From Rhizobium sp. LCM 4573 (GTDB lineage: Bacteria > Pseudomonadota > Alphaproteobacteria > Rhizobiales > Rhizobiaceae): 5,044 nt of DNA. The notes beneath the pieces were generated by a model that was not told the origin of the DNA, ran no database searches, and saw nothing but the letters and a program-made list of their open reading frames with translations. Every line of letters starts with the position of its first letter. Position 1 is the stretch's first letter. The DNA lies in assembly GCF_001854865.1 (NCBI RefSeq), contig NZ_MDDW01000028.1, positions 105,823-110,866 of the forward strand, written 5' to 3'. A program made the translations under genes and the position numbers. This document shows, piece by piece, positions 1 through 5,044 of this stretch.

Positions 1-590
1 CAAAGGCAGTAGGTGCCGCCCGAGAAGCGCTTATGGGCATTCGCCAGCCCCCTCACGAGCCGCTGATACTCGCCTTCCTCCTCGAAGGGCGGATCGACCA
101 GCACGATGCCGCGCTTTTCCTTCGGCGGCAGATGCGCCCCGAGCGCCAGCCAGCCGTCGAGTTCGGTAACGCGCACCTTGAAATCGCCTTCGAAAAGACG
201 GGCGAGGCGGCCGTGGTCCTCCGGGTGAAGTTCCATGGCCGAAAGCCGGTCCTGCGGCCGGAAGAGCATGCGCGCGAGCTTGGGCGAGCCCGGATAGAGC
301 TTCATCGCGCCATCGGGGTTCAGCTCTTTCACGGCGGTAAGATAGGGTTCCAGCAACTCGGCGATGTTGGCGGGCAATTCGGCCTCCATAAGCCGGCCGA
401 TGCCGTCCCGCCATTCTCCCGTTTTCTGCGCCTCCTCGGAGGAGAGATCGTAGAGCCCTATACCCGCATGGGTGTCGAGCACCCGGAAGGCCTTGTCCTT
501 CTTCTGCGCATAGCGGACCAGCCGCGCCAGGATGGCGTGCTTCAGGACGTCGGCGAAATTGCCCGCGTGATAGATATGCCGGTAGTTCAT
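1..590 (-). CDS. rlmJ: RlmJ, 23S rRNA (adenine-N6)-methyltransferase, 3' end outside window
   Basis: Predicted SAM-dependent methyltransferase that modifies one adenine of 23S rRNA (A2030 in E. coli numbering) during ribosome assembly in the cytoplasm. The first 196 codons are present; E. coli RlmJ is about 280 residues, so roughly 85 residues lie beyond position 1. Seen directly: the N-terminus MNYRHIYHAGNFADVLKH, matching the family's YRHxxHAGNxADVxKH block (Y3, H5, K17); a SAM-binding segment LDTHAGIGLYDL (38-49); YPGSP (99-103); MELHPED (119-125); and the catalytic DPPFE at 166-170, the D/N-PP-Y/F motif of N6-adenine methyltransferases. The ATG at 590 fixes this N-terminus, although no strong Shine-Dalgarno precedes it. 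It is divergent from the Mo-oxidoreductase gene, with a gap of about 80 bp. No frame disruption is visible. The family assignment is firm. Confidence 0.93.
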   Translation of the reverse strand, partial: MNYRHIYHAGNFADVLKHAILARLVRYAQKKDKAFRVLDTHAGIGLYDLSSEEAQKTGEWRDGIGRLMEAELPANIAELLEPYLTAVKELNPDGAMKLYPGSPKLARMLFRPQDRLSAMELHPEDHGRLARLFEGDFKVRVTELDGWLALGAHLPPKEKRGIVLVDPPFEEEGEYQRLVRGLANAHKRFSGGTYCL

Positions 591-673
591 CGTGACTGCT
601 GTCTCGCGTGAATTAATTTGATGCACCGCAAATGGCGCTTTTTGCGTGGCTACGCATGCAATATAGAAAAGCC
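591..673. promoter_or_regulatory. Divergent intergenic region between rlmJ and the Mo-oxidoreductase gene, with small inverted repeats
   Basis: Both flanking genes read away from this gap, so it must hold both promoters unless the downstream gene starts earlier at 632. Two inverted repeats are visible: CGCAAA (627-632) pairing with TTTGCG (641-646) across 8 nt, and TGCGT (643-647) pairing with ACGCA (652-656) across 4 nt. They share positions 643-646, so the two stems cannot form together. A TATAGA (662-667) resembles a -10 box for the plus-strand gene, but no -35 is found at normal spacing. I could not identify convincing promoter boxes for rlmJ. Regulatory meaning is inferred from position only. 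Confidence 0.3.
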
Positions 674-2812
674 ATGAACGTTGCGACCCCGATCACCGCC
701 AAAACCTCCCTCAGCCACACGACCGTCGGGCACACCGTCTGTCCGCACGACTGTCCCTCGGCCTGTGCGCTGGATATCGACCTTACTCCGGATGGCCGCA
801 TCGGCCGCGTGCGCGGTTCGGCCGAGAACACCTATACGGCCGGCGTCATCTGCGCCAAGGTCGCGCGCTATGCGGAACGGCTCTATCACCCCGGCCGCCT
901 GATGGTGCCGCAGCGGCGCATCGGAGCCAAAGGCGAGGGGAGCTGGCAGGAGGTTTCCTGGGAAACGGCGTTGGACGAGATCGCCGAAGCCTTCGTGAAG
1001 GCGGAGGCAAGATACGGCTCGGAAGCGGTCTGGCCCTATTTCTACGCCGGGACCATGGGCCAGGTGCAGCGCGATTCGATCGAGCGTCTGCGTCATGCCA
1101 AGAAATATTCCGGCTTCTTCGGCACGATCTGCACCAACATGGCCTGGACCGGCTATGTGATGGGCACCGGCGCATTACGCGGTCCCGATCCGCGCGAGAT
1201 GGCGAAAGCCGATTGCGTGGTGATCTGGGGCACCAATGCCGTCTCCACCCAGGTCAATGTCATGACCCATGCGGTGAAGGCCCGCAAGGAGCGCGGCGCG
1301 AAGATCGTCGTCATCGATATCTACGACAACCCCACCATGAAACAGGCGGACGTCAAGCTCGTGCTGCGCCCCGGCACCGATGCGGCGCTCGCCTGCGCCG
1401 TCATGCACGTCGCCTTCCGCGATGGTTATGCCGATCGCGAGTACATGGCGAAGTTCGCCGATGATCCTGCCGGCCTGGAGGAGCACCTGAAGACGCGCAC
1501 GCCGGAATGGGCATCCGCCATCACCGGTCTGCCGGTGGAGGAGATCGAGGCCTTCGCTCGACTCGTCGGCACGACAAGCAAGACCTTCTTCCGCCTCGGC
1601 TACGGCTTCTCCCGCCAGCGCAACGGAACCGTCGCCATGCACTCGGCACTCTCGGTCGCTACCGTGCTCGGCTCCTGGCAATATGAGGGCGGCGGCGCCT
1701 TCCATAATAACGGCGAGATATTCCGCCTGAGCAAGGCGGAGCTAATGGGCACCGCCTATGCGGACCCGGATATCCGCATGCTCGACCAGTCGCAGATCGG
1801 CCGGGTGCTGACGGGCGACGCCGAAGCTCTGCGCCATCGCGGGCCGGTGACGGCGCTGCTGATCCAGAACACCAATCCGATGAATATCGCGCCGGAACAG
1901 CGCCTCGTTCGCCAGGGTTTCATGCGGGACGATCTCTTCGTTGCCGTGCACGAGCATTTCATGACCGATACGGCGAAGGTCGCGGATATCGTCCTGCCGG
2001 CCACCATGTTCGTGGAGCATGACGATCTCTACCGCGCCGGCGGTCAGCAGCACATCCTGCTCGGCCCGAAACTGGTCGAGCCGCCGCCGACGGTGCGCAC
2101 CAATCTCTTCGTCATCGAGGAACTGGCCAAGCGCCTCGGCGTCGATCATTTCCCCGGCTTTGGCCTCAGCGAACGCGAGCACATCGACCGTATTCTGACG
2201 GGCAGCGGGTGGCCGGGCTATGATGCGCTGAAGGAAGACAAGTGGATCGACGCCCAGCCGGATTTCGAGACCGCCCACTTCATCAAGGGCTTCGGCTATC
2301 CGGACGGCAAGTTTCGCTTTAGCCCGGACTGGGCGAACGGCCCGTCGCCGGACAAGCCGCCCGCGAGCGTCGGTCCGCTCGGCCCCGTCGCGGCGTTGCC
2401 GAAATTTCCGGACCAGGTGGATGTGATCGAGGTCGTGGATACAGAACATCCATTCCGGCTTGCGACCTCTCCTTCACGCAGCTTCCTGAACTCCTCCTTC
2501 AGCGAGACGAAGAGCTCCTATGAGCGGGAAGGGCGGCCGGAAGTGATGATCGAGCCGACCGATGCCGAGCGGCTCGGCATTGTTGATGGCGATATCGTCC
2601 GCCTCGGCAACCGGCGCGGCGAAATCCGCCTGCATGCCAGGATCGTTCCCGGTGCCCGGCCGGGCGTGCTGATCGCCGAAGGACTGTGGCCGAATAGCGC
2701 CCATCTCGACGGTGAGGGCATCAACGTGCTGACCGGTGCCGATCCTGTCGCGCCCTATGGTGGCGCGGCGGTTCACGACAACCGGGTATGGCTACGCAAG
2801 GACGCCGCATGA
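674..2812 (+). CDS. Molybdopterin/[4Fe-4S] oxidoreductase catalytic subunit (DMSO reductase/formate dehydrogenase superfamily), substrate unknown
   Basis: A cytoplasmic bis-MGD molybdo- (or tungsto-) enzyme of about 712 residues, with no Tat or Sec signal. Numbered from the ATG at 674, it begins with a Fe4S4 domain carrying C23-x3-C27-x3-C31-x28-C60, followed by K62, the usual position of the electron-relay lysine. The large molybdopterin domain follows, with TIC(153)TN, where Cys153 aligns with the Sec/Cys metal ligand of formate dehydrogenases (my alignment by eye), ADCVVIWGTN (about 179-188), RPGTD (232-236) and NTNPMN (399-404). The C-terminal part, from about residue 594, is a molybdopterin-dinucleotide-binding domain. 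No Fe-S or membrane partner subunit is encoded nearby. In-frame ATGs also occur at 632 and 656; none has a strong Shine-Dalgarno. I prefer 674 because it leaves a normal lead of about 20 residues before the first cysteine and a weak AGAAAAG upstream. The gene overlaps nudK by ATGA. The superfamily is certain; the reaction cannot be read from sequence. Confidence 0.9.
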   Translation: MNVATPITAKTSLSHTTVGHTVCPHDCPSACALDIDLTPDGRIGRVRGSAENTYTAGVICAKVARYAERLYHPGRLMVPQRRIGAKGEGSWQEVSWETALDEIAEAFVKAEARYGSEAVWPYFYAGTMGQVQRDSIERLRHAKKYSGFFGTICTNMAWTGYVMGTGALRGPDPREMAKADCVVIWGTNAVSTQVNVMTHAVKARKERGAKIVVIDIYDNPTMKQADVKLVLRPGTDAALACAVMHVAFRDGYADREYMAKFADDPAGLEEHLKTRTPEWASAITGLPVEEIEAFARLVGTTSKTFFRLGYGFSRQRNGTVAMHSALSVATVLGSWQYEGGGAFHNNGEIFRLSKAELMGTAYADPDIRMLDQSQIGRVLTGDAEALRHRGPVTALLIQNTNPMNIAPEQRLVRQGFMRDDLFVAVHEHFMTDTAKVADIVLPATMFVEHDDLYRAGGQQHILLGPKLVEPPPTVRTNLFVIEELAKRLGVDHFPGFGLSEREHIDRILTGSGWPGYDALKEDKWIDAQPDFETAHFIKGFGYPDGKFRFSPDWANGPSPDKPPASVGPLGPVAALPKFPDQVDVIEVVDTEHPFRLATSPSRSFLNSSFSETKSSYEREGRPEVMIEPTDAERLGIVDGDIVRLGNRRGEIRLHARIVPGARPGVLIAEGLWPNSAHLDGEGINVLTGADPVAPYGGAAVHDNRVWLRKDAA
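2798..2802 (+). promoter_or_regulatory. Shine-Dalgarno of nudK, inside the upstream gene
   Basis: AAGGA lies 6 nt before the ATG at 2809 and within the last codons of the molybdopterin oxidoreductase. It decides the start in favour of 2809 over the in-frame ATG at 2788, which has no comparable site, and gives the typical ATGA stop/start coupling. Confidence 0.65.
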
Positions 2813-3405
2813 GCGGAGAGAAACCTCGGGTAGCGATCCTCGGTGAGCGTACGCTTTCCAATGAATGGACGCGGCTGTCGAGCTATGATGTGGACTACAC
2901 GGACAGGGTCGGCGAGACCCATCGGCTGAAACGCGAGGTTTATCATCGTACGCCCGCCGCCTGCATCCTGCTCCATGATCCGAAGCGCGACGTCGTGGTA
3001 TTGGTGAGGCAATTCCGTCTCCCGCCCTATCTCCTGGGCGGTGAAGGCTGGATGATCGAGGTGCCGGCCGGTCTTCTGGACGACGACCATCCGGAGGATG
3101 CCATCCGCCGGGAGGCGATGGAGGAGACCGGCTACCGCGTTCGCGATGTTCGGTTCCTGTTCAAGGCCTTCCCATCGCCGGGCGCGGTTACCGAGGTCGT
3201 CCATTTCTTCTTCGCCTCGATCGACCTCGCCGACCGGGTGCATGACGGCGGCGGGCTTGCGGAGGAGCACGAGGATATCGAGGTGCTGGACGTGCCGCTC
3301 GATCAGGCCCTGAACATGATCGAGAAGGGCGAGATCTGCGACGCCAAGACGATCATGCTGCTGCAATGGGCGGCGTTGAACCGGGCGGCAATATCTTCCG
3401 CTTGA
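2809..3405 (+). CDS. nudK: NudK-like Nudix hydrolase (GDP-mannose/ADP-ribose-type pyrophosphatase)
   Basis: A 198-residue Nudix enzyme expected to cleave the pyrophosphate bond of a nucleoside diphosphate sugar, using Mg2+. Features in order: KREVYHR (41-47) and LVRQFR (65-70), typical of the ADP-ribose pyrophosphatase/NudK branch; the Nudix box from G88 to Y109, with R101-E102-A-M-E105-E106-T-G108 as metal-binding core; SPGAVTE (123-129); and GGGLAEEHEDIEVL (147-160), the C-terminal signature shared with E. coli NudK, followed by MIEKGEICDAKT. The box is one residue shorter than the generic Gx5Ex7REUxEExGU and has His94 where NudK has Glu; as I recall, NudK has the same spacing. The start at 2809 is chosen for the ATGA overlap and the AAGGA site. 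It is probably co-translated with the Mo enzyme. The substrate within the branch (GDP-mannose, ADP-ribose or other) is not decidable. The gene ends 1 nt from the stop of the convergent RES toxin. Confidence 0.9.
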   Translation: MSGEKPRVAILGERTLSNEWTRLSSYDVDYTDRVGETHRLKREVYHRTPAACILLHDPKRDVVVLVRQFRLPPYLLGGEGWMIEVPAGLLDDDHPEDAIRREAMEETGYRVRDVRFLFKAFPSPGAVTEVVHFFFASIDLADRVHDGGGLAEEHEDIEVLDVPLDQALNMIEKGEICDAKTIMLLQWAALNRAAISSA

Positions 3406-3406
3406 C

Positions 3407-3922
3407 CTATTCCCAGGATTTCTGGTTTTTCGGGAGGCGGCCTGTCGGATCGATGATCTGCACCTTATGAGGCAGGTCTGTGCCCCATTTCCAGAGTACC
3501 AAGTTGCTGGCCGATGGCCCGGCGCGATGAGCGAAGGAAGGTACGAGAACTCCCGCATATTCGTCCCGAAGCTTATCATGGACTGTCCAGGAAGCAGGGC
3601 GCTTGTTTTCCGAGAGCGCGCTTGCCCAGGCGGAGCCCATGAGTTCGAGAGAGATGCCGAGCGCCTCCTGCACGGCTTTGTCCGTGAGATCGGCGATAGC
3701 TTCGCAGTCGACCTCGTAGGAGCAGATCGTGAGGGGATGGATTTTATGGCCAAAGCCCTGGCTGGCTTCGATGATGGCACCTTCAATGGAGGTCGAAAGA
3801 TAAAGGGCGGGGATGCTCTTGGGATTGAAGCGGGCGCCCCGGATCGCTGCTCCTTCTCCTGACAAAGGGCTCATTGCCCAGCGGGGGTCGTGAGCCCGAT
3901 AGCAGACGCCCTGGAACCTCAA
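3407..3922 (-). CDS. RES-domain toxin of a RES/Xre type II toxin-antitoxin system
   Basis: A 171-residue RES-domain protein (PF08808 type). Characterised relatives (ParT, MbcT, P. putida RES) act on NAD+ or use it for ADP-ribosylation, arresting growth until bound by the antitoxin; that activity is inferred here by family. Seen directly: VCYRAHDPRWAMSPLSGEGA (6-25), GARFN (29-33, R31), ALYLSTSIEGAIIEA (39-53, with Y41, E47 and E52 as likely active-site residues), and SASNLVLWKW (137-146). All key blocks of a full-length RES protein appear intact, so it is probably active. The start is a TTG at 3922 that overlaps the antitoxin stop as TTGA. The next in-frame Met (17) would delete the conserved YRAH block, so TTG is the sensible start. 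Only a weak GGCGG lies upstream, so translation probably depends on coupling to the antitoxin. Its TAG stop is 1 nt from the nudK stop. Confidence 0.93.
   Translation of the reverse strand: MRFQGVCYRAHDPRWAMSPLSGEGAAIRGARFNPKSIPALYLSTSIEGAIIEASQGFGHKIHPLTICSYEVDCEAIADLTDKAVQEALGISLELMGSAWASALSENKRPASWTVHDKLRDEYAGVLVPSFAHRAGPSASNLVLWKWGTDLPHKVQIIDPTGRLPKNQKSWE
3413..3430 (+). terminator. Possible weak intrinsic terminator for nudK, embedded in the RES toxin 3' end
   Basis: CCAG (3413-3416), loop GATTT, CTGG (3422-3425), then five T (3426-3430), starting 7 nt after the nudK stop. The stem is only 4 bp, or 5 with a G-T pair, so it is weak. It is the only terminator-like element at this junction and lies inside the last codons of the opposite-strand toxin gene. 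Confidence 0.3.
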
Positions 3923-4284
3923 GCGAAACCGCCGAGTGCCAGGTGATCGAGGTAATCACGAAGGGCTGCGGCTTTGCCATTTTTGACAAGGCTTTCAGCT
4001 GTCCTGCCGCCGAAGGCCGGTAGAGGCTCGGCCCTATACCATGCCAGTGCCTGCCGCTCGCTGCCTGCCCAGTCGCTCACGCGATGGATGATCTCGGCCA
4101 TTTCGCCGATACGTGCAGCTACGGCGGGTGCCTGGGCCCGTTCCTTGCGCTGCAGAGTATTGATCGAGAGACCGGCCGTTTCCGCAAGTTCCCTTTTGGA
4201 AATGCCGAGGCGTGAGGAAACGGCTTCGATTTCCATCGAAGGCGCTTCCTGAAAGGCTTCCGCTGCTTGACGCTTGTTTGGCAT
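3919..4284 (-). CDS. Xre/MbcA/ParS-family antitoxin partnering the RES toxin
   Basis: A 121-residue antitoxin, first gene of the operon. The N-terminal part has a Xre-like helix-turn-helix (about residues 22-60: SRLGISKRELAETAGLSINT, then QRKER), suited to operator binding. The C-terminal part (about 74-121) is the MbcA/ParS/Xre toxin-binding domain (DUF2384): WYRAEPLPAFGGRTAESLV, followed by the terminal LALGGFA. In solved relatives the C-terminus enters the toxin active site and blocks NAD+ access; this is family knowledge. The ATG at 4284 has an AAGAGG Shine-Dalgarno 6 nt upstream (4296-4291), stronger than the toxin's, consistent with antitoxin excess. A promoter and two 21-bp-spaced near-palindromes lie just upstream, suggesting autorepression. 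It lies 68 bp downstream of purN on the same strand. Confidence 0.94.
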   Translation of the reverse strand: MPNKRQAAEAFQEAPSMEIEAVSSRLGISKRELAETAGLSINTLQRKERAQAPAVAARIGEMAEIIHRVSDWAGSERQALAWYRAEPLPAFGGRTAESLVKNGKAAALRDYLDHLALGGFA

Positions 4285-4290
4285 GTCGTG

Positions 4291-4296
4291 CCTCTT
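4291..4296 (-). promoter_or_regulatory. Shine-Dalgarno of the antitoxin gene
   Basis: AAGAGG on the minus strand, 6 nt before the ATG at 4284. It supports this start and contrasts with the poor site and TTG start of the toxin. Confidence 0.6.
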
Positions 4297-4315
4297 GTAC
4301 GTAATTCATGTACAA
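4295..4315. promoter_or_regulatory. Candidate operator 1 for the antitoxin (inverted repeat over the transcription start)
   Basis: A perfect 6-bp inverted repeat, TTGTAC (4295-4300) and GTACAA (4310-4315), with a 9-nt spacer and further partial symmetry inside. It is centred at 4305, covers the predicted transcription start and abuts the -10 box. Its core TACGT-N5-ATGTA (4298-4312) recurs 21 bp upstream in operator 2. Binding by the Xre-type antitoxin is inferred. Confidence 0.6.
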
Positions 4316-4340
4316 ATTTACGTCAAAAATGTAATTTTGT
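4312..4340. promoter_or_regulatory. Candidate operator 2 for the antitoxin (inverted repeat between -35 and -10)
   Basis: Arms ACAAATTTAC (4312-4321) and GTAATTTTGT (4331-4340) are complementary at 9 of 10 positions across a 9-nt spacer, centred at 4326. The core TACGT-N5-ATGTA (4319-4333) is a direct repeat of the operator 1 core with a 21-bp period, two helical turns, so both sites face the same side of the DNA. It lies across the promoter spacer and touches both promoter boxes, a position suited to repression. Confidence 0.55.
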
Positions 4341-4343
4341 CGA
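4315..4343 (-). promoter_or_regulatory. Promoter of the antitoxin-toxin operon
   Basis: Reading the minus strand, TCGACA (4343-4338, 5 of 6 matches to TTGACA) is followed after exactly 17 bp by TAAATT (4320-4315, 4 of 6 matches to TATAAT). The predicted transcription start is near 4308, giving a leader of about 24 nt that contains the AAGAGG ribosome site. The -35 begins 9 nt past the purN stop. The region is strikingly AT-rich for this genome: 20 of 60 bases are G/C over 4281-4340. An alternative -35 (TTGACG, 4326-4321) has no good -10 partner. Confidence 0.55.
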
Positions 4344-4352
4344 GGTCTGCGG

Positions 4353-5012
4353 TTAAAACGCGGGAGATATCAGTCTCGCCTCATCCATCAGCGGCAGGCC
4401 CGTCGTGACCACCCTTCCGCCCTCCATCCGCGCCTTGCCCTCGGCGACCAGCCGTAGCGAAAGCGGGTAGAGCTTGTGCTCGACGGTCAGAACGCGGGCG
4501 GCAAGCGTCTCGGCCGTATCGCCGGTGAGAACCGGCACGACGGCCTGGCCGACGATCGGACCCTCATCCATCGCCTCCGTCACGAAATGCACCGTGCAGC
4601 CGGCCACCTTCATGCCCGCATCGAGCGCGCGCTGATGCGTATGAAGGCCGGGAAAAAGCGGCAGGAGGGAAGGGTGGATGTTGAGAATGCGGCCTTCGTA
4701 GCGGTTGATGAAATTCGCCGAAAGCAGCCGCATATAGCCCGCCAGGCATAGGATGTCCGGCGAAACCTCATCGAGTGCCGCGAAGATCGCTGCCTCGTGC
4801 TCGGCCTTGCTGCCAAAATCCTTCCGCTCGAAGGCGAATGTCCTGATGCCGCGCGCCCTGGCCTTTTCCAGCCCACCGGCATTCGCCTTGTCGGAGATGA
4901 CGGCCACGACCTCCGCCGAAAAATCGGCAGCCGCGCAGGCATCCGCGAGTGCCACCATGTTGGAGCCGCTGCCGGAAATGAAGATGGCGACGCGTTTCCT
5001 CGCCGAACTCAT
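4353..5012 (-). CDS. purN: PurN, phosphoribosylglycinamide formyltransferase
   Basis: GAR transformylase of 219 residues, the folate-dependent third step of de novo purine synthesis: it transfers a formyl group from 10-formyl-tetrahydrofolate to glycinamide ribonucleotide in the cytoplasm. Motifs: SGSGSN (13-18), phosphate binding; LAGYMRLLS (90-98); NIHPSLLP (111-118) with catalytic N111 and H113; and the VTEAMDEGPIVGQ block (144-156) with D149. These correspond to N106, H108 and D144 of E. coli PurN with a constant +5 offset. The ATG at 5012 overlaps the purM stop as ATGA, so the two are translationally coupled. An AAGGGC about 10 nt upstream may be the ribosome site. It ends in TAA at 4353 with no clear terminator before the antitoxin promoter, so read-through into the toxin-antitoxin operon is possible. 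The gene looks complete and functional. Confidence 0.97.
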   Translation of the reverse strand: MSSARKRVAIFISGSGSNMVALADACAAADFSAEVVAVISDKANAGGLEKARARGIRTFAFERKDFGSKAEHEAAIFAALDEVSPDILCLAGYMRLLSANFINRYEGRILNIHPSLLPLFPGLHTHQRALDAGMKVAGCTVHFVTEAMDEGPIVGQAVVPVLTGDTAETLAARVLTVEHKLYPLSLRLVAEGKARMEGGRVVTTGLPLMDEARLISPAF

Positions 5013-5044
5013 AGGCCGAGCGTGCCCTTGTAGATGACGCCGGC
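5009..5044 (-). CDS. purM: PurM (phosphoribosylformylglycinamidine cyclo-ligase), last 11 codons
   Basis: The frame entering from the right edge on the minus strand reads AGVIYKGTLGL and stops with TGA at 5011-5009, overlapping the purN ATG. This resembles the extreme C-terminus of rhizobial PurM, and purM directly upstream of purN is the standard arrangement in these bacteria. Only 36 bp are visible, so the call rests mainly on context; too little remains for any catalytic motif. Confidence 0.7.
   Translation of the reverse strand, partial: AGVIYKGTLGL

Noticed and set aside
33..611. Plus-strand open frame of 192 codons across rlmJ
   Set aside because: It is antisense to a clear RlmJ with all family motifs; long open antisense frames are expected in GC-rich coding DNA, and its translation shows no recognisable domain.
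1175..2449. Minus-strand open frames (1175-1705 and 1742-2449) inside the Mo-oxidoreductase
   Set aside because: They are shadows of a well-supported gene, with no start context and no recognisable motifs.
2773..3786. Minus-strand 337-codon open frame spanning nudK and the toxin
   Set aside because: It overlaps two firmly identified genes in the wrong frame; its composition is typical of shadow frames and no domain is visible.
3467..3862. Plus-strand 131-codon open frame antisense to the RES toxin
   Set aside because: I considered it as an antisense gene, but it has no clear ribosome site or domain and the toxin frame carries every conserved RES block.
4034..4315. Minus-strand open frame starting at 4315 overlapping the antitoxin
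   Set aside because: It would start inside the -10/operator region, upstream of the predicted transcription start, and lacks the helix-turn-helix and DUF2384 signatures of the true frame.
4353..4365. Possible terminator hairpin at the purN stop (GCG...CGC)
   Set aside because: Only 3 bp of stem before a mismatch and no T-run; not credible as an intrinsic terminator.
1..5044. CRISPR array, tRNA/rRNA gene, insertion sequence or att-site repeats
   Set aside because: No regularly spaced repeats, no cloverleaf or rRNA-like stretch, no transposase frame and no flanking direct repeats around the toxin-antitoxin pair were found by eye; a long divergent repeat could still be missed without computation.

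Overview
The window looks like chromosome of an alphaproteobacterium, most likely a member of the Rhizobiales (Rhizobium/Sinorhizobium/Shinella-like). The evidence is GC-rich coding sequence with strong third-position G/C bias, a purM-purN operon with overlapping stop and start, and protein sequences that read like rhizobial homologues. This assignment is from recognition, not from a database search. The window is almost fully coding; the only gaps are about 80 bp and 68 bp.

Layout. (1) Positions 1-590, minus strand: the 5' two-thirds of rlmJ, a 23S rRNA m6A methyltransferase; its 3' end lies outside the window. (2) A divergent gap (591-673) with small inverted repeats. (3) Positions 674-3405, plus strand: a two-gene translationally coupled unit made of a soluble, signal-less molybdopterin/[4Fe-4S] oxidoreductase catalytic subunit and a NudK-type Nudix hydrolase, joined by an ATGA overlap. 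(4) Positions 4284-3407, minus strand: a complete type II toxin-antitoxin operon, with an Xre/MbcA/ParS antitoxin (DUF2384 C-terminus) followed by a RES-domain toxin predicted to consume NAD+. The toxin begins at TTG inside the antitoxin stop (TTGA) and ends 1 nt from the nudK stop in a tail-to-tail arrangement. (5) Positions 5044-4353, minus strand: the last codons of purM and the complete purN, purine biosynthesis genes overlapping by ATGA.

How it fits together. rlmJ and purMN are housekeeping genes. The RES/Xre pair sits between nudK and purN and is probably an accessory insertion. Its 68-bp upstream region is AT-rich, with a recognisable promoter (-35 at 4343-4338, -10 at 4320-4315) overlaid by two similar near-palindromic elements spaced exactly 21 bp apart, a convincing candidate for autoregulatory operators. 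The system itself is a known class. The parts most worth checking are its operator architecture, the extremely tight convergent junction with nudK, the proximity of an NAD+-consuming toxin to an ADP-ribose-type Nudix enzyme, and the orphan Mo enzyme coupled to that Nudix gene.
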